Assembly: GCA_018897475.1 (NCBI GenBank)
Contig: JAHIKS010000075.1
Location: 1-10,626 of the forward strand
Direction of reading: 5' to 3'
DNA: 10,626 nt
DNA from: Candidatus Altarchaeota archaeon
GTDB lineage: Archaea; Altiarchaeota; Altiarchaeia; IMC4; QMZM01
The notes under the pieces are model-generated. The model ran no database searches and was not told where the DNA came from. It was given only the letters and a program-made list of their open reading frames with translations. Shown here one piece after another: positions 1 to 4,995 of this stretch (within the stretch, counting starts at the first letter, position 1; every line of letters starts with the position of its first letter). The position numbers and the translations under genes are program-made.

Positions 1-6
1 GAAGAT

Positions 7-273
7 GTGTCGGTGCGATATTGCAAATCTGCGATTTGCAATAAATCAAATTCGCTTTCAGCGAATTTCATTAGCACCGAACACACGCCCGAACCGAATG
101 TTCGGCCGCGTGGCACAAAGCGAATTGCAAATCAGAGATTTGCAATTTATTTCGAATCTCTGGATTCGAAATATGAACCGATTTTGCGGTTCTGAGACAA
201 CCTGTCCGGTTGGGGCGAAATGAAAAATTCGCTTTGCGAATTTTTGATTTATTGAAAATCTTTGATTTTCAAT
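7..273. repeat. Array of short near-perfect hairpins upstream of alba
   Basis: Nine inverted repeats lie head to tail: 20-42 (10-bp arms, loop TGC), 48-68 (9-bp arms, loop TTC), 84-112 (6+5 bp, 2-nt bulge, loop CGAAT), 123-147 (11-bp arms, loop AGA), 149-172 (10-bp arms, loop TCTG), 175-192 (6 bp), 198-212 (5 bp), 223-245 (10 bp, loop TTT) and 251-273 (10 bp, loop TTT). In addition 7-16 can pair with 74-84 (10 bp, one bulge) and enclose the first two hairpins. About three quarters of 20-273 lies inside these units. No convincing coding frame is present: the open frames here merely read through the palindromes. The array starts at the window edge and may continue leftwards. It could be a structured RNA, a termination or replication-barrier region, or a repeat family; the sequence does not decide between these. 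Confidence 0.85.
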
Positions 274-277
274 ATAA
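269..277 (+). promoter_or_regulatory. Possible TATA box for alba
   Basis: An AATATAA stretch overlaps the 3' arm of the last hairpin of the array and lies about 55-60 bases before the alba ATG. Transcription starting roughly 25 bases downstream would give an mRNA with a leader of about 30 bases and a weak GGTGG Shine-Dalgarno at 322-326. If correct, the last hairpin and the promoter share bases, so the structure could affect transcription. The assignment rests only on composition and spacing. Confidence 0.35.
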
Positions 278-331
278 CGATAACCGAGTGAATTCAATCA
301 GGTTAACCAAAAAACAGAGACGGTGGATACA

Positions 332-625
332 ATGGATGACAACATAGAAACAAGAACAGGAAACGACAATACGGTGTTTGTTGGAAAGAAGGGAGTTATG
401 GCCTACGTCCTTGCGGTTGTTACACAATTCAACAACGGCGAGAGTTCTGTTATTGTGAAGGCAAGGGGCAGGGCGATTTCTAGAGCTGTTGATGTTGCCG
501 AGATTGTCAGGCAGCGGTTTGTCCAGGGAGTCAGTACGTCCGACATAGTGATAGCAACAGAGGAGCTTCAGGGCGACGAGGGCACTATAAAGGTCTCATC
601 CATCGAGATAACCTTAACCAGGTGA
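332..625 (+). CDS. albA: DNA/RNA-binding chromatin protein Alba
   Basis: This 97-residue protein matches the Alba fold throughout. It has a beta strand followed by a VFVGKKGVMAYVLAV segment, where the paired lysines are the nucleic-acid contact and acetylation site known from the family. The central GRAISRAVDVAEIVRQRF helix is the typical Alba helix, and the protein ends in a basic beta hairpin and a final strand. Alba dimers coat archaeal DNA and also bind RNA, giving a chromatin role where histones are absent or scarce. The ATG at 332 is preferred because it gives the usual family length and has GGTGG five bases upstream; an in-frame GTG at 323 would add three residues. It stands alone behind the hairpin array and is followed by a T-rich stretch. 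Product identity is secure. Confidence 0.95.
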   Translation: MDDNIETRTGNDNTVFVGKKGVMAYVLAVVTQFNNGESSVIVKARGRAISRAVDVAEIVRQRFVQGVSTSDIVIATEELQGDEGTIKVSSIEITLTR

Positions 626-640
626 GATTAGCTCCCACCT

Positions 641-660
641 TCCTTTTTTAATTTTCATTT
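641..660 (+). terminator. T-rich terminator after alba
   Basis: A pyrimidine tract with a six-T run at 644-649 and further T clusters up to 660 begins about 16 bases after the alba stop. Archaeal RNA polymerase terminates at such U-rich tracts, helped by FttA, whose gene lies at 4996-6882. A weak GGTG/CACC pairing (621-624 with 636-639) precedes it. The T-rich/AT-rich stretch that follows probably also supplies the promoter of the next gene. Confidence 0.45.
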
Positions 661-698
661 TATTATTATCTGTAGTAGAACATACTTCGGGTGTAAAT

Positions 699-1184
699 AT
701 GGTTTTGCCAATATGCGAGATTTGCGCAAAAAGTGGAGTGCTTTGCAGTGCCTGTGAATCGAAACTGCAAAAGGGGAAGATATCGGAAACTGACGTGGAG
801 CTGTCCAAGATTCTGCACGAGTTGGGACAGGACATAGGTTTCGACCACGCCATAAACACTGAGAACGTCATAATAGTGGTCACAGCAAAAGACCAGATAG
901 GTAACTTCATAGGGAAGGGCGGTGACAACCTAAAGATTCTCTCCGACAAGCTCGGCAAGCAGCTGAAAGTGATTGGAAGGGGCTCTCTCGAGGAGACGAT
1001 ACACGACTTCGTGGCTCCTGTAAAGGTCCTCGGGATAAATACCGTCTTTAAGCCGGACGGCTCGACCACCAAAAGGGTGAGAGTCAGGAGCAAGGACAAG
1101 AAGAAACTGAGGATGAGCCCCGAGGAGATGGAGAAGCTGATAAAGTCCCTCACGGATGGTGAGATTGAGATTCTTTTCGAATAA
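699..1184 (+). CDS. Zn-finger plus KH-domain protein, NusA-like RNA-binding
   Basis: This is a 161-residue protein. The N-terminus carries two CxxC pairs (C6/C9 and C16/C19), so a small zinc-binding knuckle is likely. A KH domain follows, with the diagnostic GxxG loop GKGG at residues 72-75 in an IGNFIGKGGDNLKIL context. The C-terminal 60 residues are basic and then acidic and I cannot assign them to a fold. Archaeal proteins of this architecture are usually annotated as NusA-like or KH-domain RNA-binding proteins. A role in transcription elongation or RNA binding is a family-level inference and is not shown here. The ATG at 699 is the first codon that includes both Cys pairs, and an AT-rich box (658-668) lies 31-41 bases upstream. 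The gene lies alone between alba and a winged-helix gene. Confidence 0.8.
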   Translation: MVLPICEICAKSGVLCSACESKLQKGKISETDVELSKILHELGQDIGFDHAINTENVIIVVTAKDQIGNFIGKGGDNLKILSDKLGKQLKVIGRGSLEETIHDFVAPVKVLGINTVFKPDGSTTKRVRVRSKDKKKLRMSPEEMEKLIKSLTDGEIEILFE

Positions 1185-1191
1185 TTCAGGG

Positions 1192-1199
1192 TATATAAA
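1192..1199 (+). promoter_or_regulatory. TATA box, leaderless promoter of the 1222 gene
   Basis: TATATAAA is centred about 26 bases before the ATG at 1222. That is the spacing expected between an archaeal TATA box and the transcription start, so the mRNA probably begins at or next to the start codon. No Shine-Dalgarno is present. Further TATA-like words follow at 1201-1219, so the exact box is not unique. Confidence 0.65.
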
Positions 1200-1221
1200 C
1201 TTATATAACCTATATTATAAC

Positions 1222-1482
1222 ATGGAAGTTCTACATTATCCGCGGCTGGATACCGTTCTCATGGTGGAGGAGTTCATAAGGGAGCACTCTGGAGAGTACA
1301 AGAAGAAGAGTCTCTGGGAGAACCTTCCAAGGAAAATGATGTACCAGACATACTCCGTTGTATTTGATTACCTGGAGAAATCAGGAAAGATAGCAAGGGA
1401 TAGAGAGGGGCATATAGCGTGGATATGGAATCCTGAAGGGGTGAAGAAATATCTAAGTAGACCCGATTTGAGAGTAAGATAA
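1222..1482 (+). CDS. Small conserved archaeal winged-helix-like protein
   Basis: This 86-residue protein begins with the pattern MEVLHYPRLDTVLMVEEFI and continues with LWENLPRKMMYQTY, then a short segment ending GKIARDREGHIAWIW. This layout of helix, helix, recognition-like helix and beta hairpin resembles a winged helix-turn-helix. Small proteins of this type recur in archaeal genomes as uncharacterised ORFs. I know of no established function; DNA binding is inferred from the fold pattern only. The start at 1222 is chosen over the upstream in-frame codon at 1156 because that one overlaps the preceding gene and because TATATAAA sits 26 bases before 1222. The C-terminal end is basic. The next gene, aspS, has its own TATA-like box, so the two are probably transcribed separately. 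Confidence 0.75.
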   Translation: MEVLHYPRLDTVLMVEEFIREHSGEYKKKSLWENLPRKMMYQTYSVVFDYLEKSGKIARDREGHIAWIWNPEGVKKYLSRPDLRVR

Positions 1483-1499
1483 GAAGTTGGATAGTTACA

Positions 1500-1509
1500 A
1501 TATTAAAAT
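1500..1509 (+). promoter_or_regulatory. TATA-like box of aspS
   Basis: ATATTAAAAT is centred about 27 bases before the aspS ATG at 1531. No Shine-Dalgarno lies between, so a leaderless transcript is likely. The call rests on spacing and composition. Confidence 0.55.
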
Positions 1510-1530
1510 AAAGAGTCCAATAGAATAAGA

Positions 1531-2829
1531 ATGAGAACGCACTACTCAATAGAGATAACTCAGGGAATGGACGGCAAGGATGTTACGCTTGCGGGCTGGG
1601 TCCACGAGCTCAGGGACCTGGGCAAGCTGAAGTTCATCGTTCTCAGGGACCGGGAGGGATTCATCCAGATAACCGCCAAGAAGGGCGATACCGATGAGAA
1701 GGTTCTGGAGCTTGTAGATTCGCTCAGCAGGGAGTCTGTCATAGAGGTCAATGGAAAGGTAAAGGGAAACGACAGGGCTCCCGGAGGCATCGAGATATCT
1801 CCTTCCGGCATTGAGGTCCTGAGCAAGGCCGATTCTCCTTTGCCGCTGGATGTCACGCAGAAGGTGGATGCCGACATGGACACGAGGCTGAACAACAGGT
1901 TCATGGATCTCAGGAAGCCCCAGGTCTCGGCAATATTCCGGCTCAGGAGCAAAATAATGAGAGCGGGCAGGGAATTCCTCACGAACGAGAATTTCATCGA
2001 GATTACGTCACCGAAGATAATATCCTCGGCATCAGAGGGGGGCACCGACCTCTTTCCCATATCATACTTCGACAGGGAGGCCTTTCTGGCACAGAGCCCG
2101 CAGCTGTACAAACAGATGATGATGGCCACGGGCTTCGACAGGATCTTTGAGATAACGACCTATTTCAGGGCCGAGGAGCACGACACGAGGAGGCACCTCA
2201 ACGAGATTTCGGCCTTCGACCTGGAGATGGCGTTCATCAAAGATGAGGAGGACGTCATGAACGCCCTGGAGGGCCTCGTCCTTGCGATGATTAGGGAGGC
2301 GAGCCTCTGCGAAAAGGAATTGTCGATTCTGAAGAAAGAGGTTACAGTCCCTGAGAGCCCGGTCAGGAGGATAGGTTATGATGAAGCGCTGGAGCTCCTT
2401 GGAAAGGAGGGCAAGGAGATTCCATGGGGCGAGGACCTTGACACGGCATCGGAGAAGCTACTCGGCGAGATAATGAGAAGGGATGGCACGGAACTGTATT
2501 TCATAAAGGGATATCCCCTAGACATGAAGCCATTCTATACCATGCCGAGGGACGAAAAGTATTCGAGGTCTTTCGACCTTGGCTACCGGGGGGTGGAGAT
2601 ATCCTCGGGCGGGCAGAGGGTCCATGACTATAAATTGCTTTCGGAGAGGCTGGAATTTCACAAGCTCAGCCCGGATAATTTCACATTCTACCTGAATGCG
2701 TTCAGGTATGGCATGCCGCCCCACGGCGGTTTCGGCCTCGGCATAGACCGGCTGATGATGCAGCTCCTGGGTCTGCCCATAAGGGAGGTCGTTCTCTTCC
2801 CCAGGGACAGGCACAGGCTCACCCCCTAG
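1531..2829 (+). CDS. aspS: Aspartyl-tRNA synthetase, archaeal type, probably non-discriminating
   Basis: A full-length 432-residue class IIb synthetase charging tRNA with aspartate in the cytoplasm. Residues 1-100 are the OB-fold anticodon-binding domain, and the catalytic domain follows. Motif 2 is FRAEEH at 212-217. Motif 3 is GFGLGIDR with the catalytic arginine at 407, and the protein ends in the canonical FPRDRHRLTP. It lacks the large bacterial insertion domain, as archaeal enzymes do. His25 and Pro84 occupy the positions that are Trp26 and Lys85 in the discriminating Thermococcus kodakarensis enzyme (aligned from memory). His and Pro there are associated with enzymes that also charge tRNA-Asn. 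That predicts an Asp-tRNA-Asn intermediate converted by GatCAB, whose genes are not in this window. The stop codon nearly touches the promoter of the next operon. Confidence 0.97.
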   Translation: MRTHYSIEITQGMDGKDVTLAGWVHELRDLGKLKFIVLRDREGFIQITAKKGDTDEKVLELVDSLSRESVIEVNGKVKGNDRAPGGIEISPSGIEVLSKADSPLPLDVTQKVDADMDTRLNNRFMDLRKPQVSAIFRLRSKIMRAGREFLTNENFIEITSPKIISSASEGGTDLFPISYFDREAFLAQSPQLYKQMMMATGFDRIFEITTYFRAEEHDTRRHLNEISAFDLEMAFIKDEEDVMNALEGLVLAMIREASLCEKELSILKKEVTVPESPVRRIGYDEALELLGKEGKEIPWGEDLDTASEKLLGEIMRRDGTELYFIKGYPLDMKPFYTMPRDEKYSRSFDLGYRGVEISSGGQRVHDYKLLSERLEFHKLSPDNFTFYLNAFRYGMPPHGGFGLGIDRLMMQLLGLPIREVVLFPRDRHRLTP

Positions 2830-2830
2830 T

Positions 2831-2838
2831 TTTTATAT
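2831..2838 (+). promoter_or_regulatory. TATA box of the rpl37ae-rpoP-pcc1-pfdB operon
   Basis: TTTTATAT begins two bases after the aspS stop codon and is centred about 30 bases before the L37Ae ATG at 2865. It is the only good promoter before the tightly packed four-gene cluster. No Shine-Dalgarno is seen before the first gene. Confidence 0.55.
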
Positions 2839-2864
2839 TGCTAATCGATATTAGTATCTCTATC

Positions 2865-3440
2865 ATGTACGCAAGAACAAAGAAAGTAGGAAGTGTCGGC
2901 AGGTACGGCCCAAGAATAGGCGGCAAGATAAGGCGAGAGGTCAGAAAGATAGAGGACAAGGCCAAGCAGAACAGGTGCACCTCCTGCGGGAAAAAGGTCA
3001 AGAGAATTGCCTCAGGGATATGGAAGTGCAGGTTCTGCGGGAGCACTTTCACAGGGGGAGCGTACTATACCGTAACGAAGAAGAAAGCCACATCCATAAA
3101 GAAACCTGAGATGGAGAAGGTTGAGGTAGCGCCAAATGAGGAGAAGGTGAAAAAGGCTGCTGCCAAGAAGAAAACTGATGAGGCAGCCCCTGCCGCGGAA
3201 GAGGAGACGGCTCCGGTCGAGGAGGTCAGCGATGCTCCTGATGAGGGGACATCTCCGGTCGAGGAAGAGGAGAGTGTTCCATCTGAGGAGGTCGAGGAAG
3301 CAGCACCGCCTGAGGAAGAAGAGGAAACTGTCCCTGCGCCAGATGAAGCAGCTCCCGAGGAGGACGCAGTTCCTGAGCAGGAGGTAGAGGATTCGCAGCC
3401 CGAAGAATCAGAATCAAAAACCGAGAATAAATCAAAATGA
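2865..3440 (+). CDS. rpl37ae: Ribosomal protein L37Ae with long acidic C-terminal tail
   Basis: The protein has 191 residues. Residues 1-72 are a complete eL43/L37Ae: a basic start (YARTKKVGSVGRYGPRIG) and a zinc ribbon with C38/C41 and C55/C58 around the conserved SGIWKCRFCG segment, followed by TGGAYYTVT. The family normally ends near residue 90. Here about 115 further residues follow: a Lys-rich linker to about 105, then a tail dominated by Glu, Pro, Ala and Asp in imperfect blocks such as PVEE and PSEEV. The tail is in the same open frame, has no stop, and overlaps the next start by an ATGA, so it is part of the gene rather than an assembly slip. Its function is unknown; low complexity suggests it is disordered. 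The ATG at 2865 is chosen because the family begins there and a TATA box is about 30 bases upstream. Confidence 0.93.
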   Translation: MYARTKKVGSVGRYGPRIGGKIRREVRKIEDKAKQNRCTSCGKKVKRIASGIWKCRFCGSTFTGGAYYTVTKKKATSIKKPEMEKVEVAPNEEKVKKAAAKKKTDEAAPAAEEETAPVEEVSDAPDEGTSPVEEEESVPSEEVEEAAPPEEEEETVPAPDEAAPEEDAVPEQEVEDSQPEESESKTENKSK

Positions 3441-3586
3441 CTTACGTATGCATAAACTGCGGTTCCGAGGTTGACTACGATTACATAGTGAAGCACAAGC
3501 TCAAGTGCACAAAGTGCAGGGAGAAGAGGTCTAACATCTGGGTGAAGAGGAGACCCCAAACCTCGAAGACGGTTATTGCAAGATAA
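3437..3586 (+). CDS. rpoP: DNA-directed RNA polymerase subunit P (Rpb12-like)
   Basis: A 49-residue protein with the zinc-ribbon pairs C5/C8 (YVCINCG) and C24/C27 (LKCTKCREKR) and a basic C-terminal end. This matches archaeal RpoP, the counterpart of eukaryotic Rpb12/RPABC4, a small subunit at the Rpo3-Rpo10-Rpo11 assembly platform. Its ATG overlaps the L37Ae stop (ATGA, 3437-3440) and its TAA is followed directly by the ATG of pcc1, so the three genes are surely co-transcribed and possibly translationally coupled. The L37Ae-RpoP-Pcc1-prefoldin beta order is a known archaeal cluster, which supports the identification. Length and both Cys pairs are normal. Confidence 0.93.
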   Translation: MTYVCINCGSEVDYDYIVKHKLKCTKCREKRSNIWVKRRPQTSKTVIAR

Positions 3587-3817
3587 ATGAACGAGCTCAT
3601 GATAGAGCTGCGGCTGCCAGATGAGAAGGTGGCTGTCTGCCAGAGGGCCCTTGCACTGGAAACGGAGAACGAATCCATGCACAGGTCCGAGATAGAGCTG
3701 GAGGAATTTTCCCATGGCTTGAGAATTCTCGTCAGGGCAAAGGACCTCTCGGCAATGAGAGCGGCCATAAACACCTACCTCCGGTGGGTTATTATGTGCT
3801 GTAATTTAATAGAATAA
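3587..3817 (+). CDS. pcc1: KEOPS complex subunit Pcc1
   Basis: A 76-residue protein with the Pcc1 pattern: a first strand (LMIELRLPDEK), a helix, the strand pair around MHRSEIELEEF and GLRILVRAKD, and the last helix DLSAMRAAINTYLRWV. Pcc1 dimers bridge KEOPS, which makes the universal t6A modification at position 37 of ANN-decoding tRNAs together with Kae1, Bud32 and Cgi121; none of those are encoded in this window. It starts on the base after the rpoP stop and is followed after one base by prefoldin beta, so it belongs to the same transcript. Its small size makes sequence alone moderately diagnostic, but the gene order agrees with the assignment. Confidence 0.88.
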   Translation: MNELMIELRLPDEKVAVCQRALALETENESMHRSEIELEEFSHGLRILVRAKDLSAMRAAINTYLRWVIMCCNLIE

Positions 3818-3818
3818 A

Positions 3819-4187
3819 ATGTCTCCCGAAATTCCGACACAGGTGCAGGACAAGGTCATGCAGTTCCAGTCATTGCAACAGCAGCTGCAGATGATAGTTT
3901 CACAGAAGCAGCAGTTCATCATGAGAGCAAGGGACATAGACAACGCTCTCGAGGACCTGGGTGAGATGAAGGAGGGTAAGGTCTACAAGGTCTCGGGGCC
4001 GCTGATGATGGAAACCGACATGGAGAAGAGCAAGAAGGACCTTGCCGAGGAAAAGGAGACTGCGGAGGCAAGGATAAAGATTCTCGAGATCCAGGAAAAG
4101 AAGCTGACGGAGAAGCTGAAGAGTCTGGGGGAAGAGCTCCAGTCGATTATGAATTCGCAGGGTACCGGGGTTGTTGCAGGCGGTTAG
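3819..4187 (+). CDS. pfdB: Prefoldin beta subunit
   Basis: A 122-residue, mostly helical protein. Residues 5-50 and 65-118 form heptad-rich coiled coils joined by a short hairpin around GKVYKVSGPLMM, the layout of the archaeal prefoldin beta subunit. Two alpha and four beta subunits make a jellyfish-shaped cytosolic chaperone that hands unfolded proteins to the thermosome. It is the last gene of the L37Ae-RpoP-Pcc1 cluster, a position it holds in many archaea. The segment after its stop is AT-rich with a T run (4194-4198), which may end the transcript. Length is typical of the family. Confidence 0.92.
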   Translation: MSPEIPTQVQDKVMQFQSLQQQLQMIVSQKQQFIMRARDIDNALEDLGEMKEGKVYKVSGPLMMETDMEKSKKDLAEEKETAEARIKILEIQEKKLTEKLKSLGEELQSIMNSQGTGVVAGG

Positions 4188-4230
4188 AGCCCCTTTTTAA
4201 AGGCTTAATTTAATAATATATCGAAGTTCT

Positions 4231-4234
4231 GAGG
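4231..4234 (+). promoter_or_regulatory. Shine-Dalgarno before TTG start of psmB
   Basis: GAGG lies eight bases before the TTG at 4243. Because no ATG or GTG is available in a suitable place, this motif decides the start. An AT-rich box at 4211-4221 lies 22-32 bases upstream of the TTG, so whether the mRNA actually contains the motif is uncertain. Confidence 0.5.
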
Positions 4235-4242
4235 CGATTTCT

Positions 4243-4869
4243 TTGGAATCAAAAATACTTAAAGGAACCACTACGATAGGGTTGACATGCTCTGATGGAA
4301 TTGTATTAGTCGCAGACAAGAGAGCGTCCTGGGGATCCTTCGTCGCAAGCAAGGATGCCAGGAAGATATTCAACATAAACGATGTCGTAGGGGCGACCGT
4401 TGCAGGCTCCGTCGGGGATGCAGAGGCGCTGATGAGGGTAATACGGGCAGAAGCATCGCTTTACGAGATGAACAACAAGAAGAAGATGTCCGCCAATGCC
4501 GTTGCGAGTTTACTGGCTAATATTCTCCAGGGGAACAAGATATTCCCATACCTTGTGCAGCTTGTCATTGCCGGGATGGACACAGATATACGGCTCTTCA
4601 CTCTTGACCCCATAGGGGGGCTTATCGAGGAGAAGATGGCCTCTTCCGGCTCTGGTTCGCCCGTGGCTTATGGAGTTCTGGAACTGCAGTACTCCCATGA
4701 GAAGAGCGTGGACGAGAACATTCCCGTGGCTTTGAGGGCCCTGAAGTCCGCCATGGCCCGCGACACCGCAACGGGAGACGGCATAGGCCTCGCTACGATA
4801 ACAAAGGACGGCTTCAAGGAGTACACAAAAGAGGAGATAGACGCTTTAATGGACGGCAACAACTCCTAA
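4243..4869 (+). CDS. psmB: Proteasome beta subunit (threonine protease)
   Basis: A 208-residue precursor of the 20S proteasome beta subunit. A propeptide of only eight residues ends in Gly8, and autocatalytic cleavage would expose Thr9 (mature Thr1) as the nucleophile. Asp25 (mature Asp17, in ADKRAS) and Lys41 (mature Lys33, in ARKI) complete the catalytic set, and the GSGSPVAYGVLE segment is the conserved strand near the active site. Fourteen-subunit beta rings sit inside alpha rings and degrade unfolded proteins in the cytoplasm. TTG 4243 is the start because the next in-frame Met lies beyond the catalytic residues and a propeptide must precede Thr9. No alpha subunit or regulatory ATPase is nearby. 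The gene appears monocistronic. Confidence 0.96.
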   Translation: MESKILKGTTTIGLTCSDGIVLVADKRASWGSFVASKDARKIFNINDVVGATVAGSVGDAEALMRVIRAEASLYEMNNKKKMSANAVASLLANILQGNKIFPYLVQLVIAGMDTDIRLFTLDPIGGLIEEKMASSGSGSPVAYGVLELQYSHEKSVDENIPVALRALKSAMARDTATGDGIGLATITKDGFKEYTKEEIDALMDGNNS

Positions 4870-4985
4870 AAATCACGCTTCTGGTGAATTAACCACCTAG
4901 AATTTTGCTGACATTACAATATGAAAACTAATTGAATCGTTGTTGTAGATTCTATCTGTCAGAATTAAATCGGTTTAAGAGAGAA

Positions 4986-4989
4986 GAGG
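4986..4989 (+). promoter_or_regulatory. Shine-Dalgarno before TTG start of fttA
   Basis: GAGG lies six bases before the TTG at 4996, and an AATTAAAT box (4962-4969) lies about 30 bases upstream of the start. The rest of 4870-4995 shows no gene; it holds only a weak GGTG/CACC pairing near 4882-4898. Confidence 0.5.
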
Positions 4990-4995
4990 CATACT

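Noticed and set aside
20..273. CRISPR array
   Set aside because: The units are hairpins of differing sequence with 1-16 base gaps; there is no constant direct repeat and no uniform spacer length.
5..297. Open frames of 60-80 codons on both strands in the leader
   Set aside because: They read through perfect hairpins, so their products are mirror-like low-information peptides; no start signal and no recognisable domain.
614..1153. Minus-strand frame of 179 codons opposite the KH gene
   Set aside because: It is the antisense of a gene with clear KH and Cys motifs, and its product is a Ser/Leu-rich artefact.
3178..3435. Arg-rich and Pro-rich frames overlapping the L37Ae tail
   Set aside because: They are shadows of the GAG/GAA-rich acidic tail; the L37Ae frame runs through and is coupled to rpoP.
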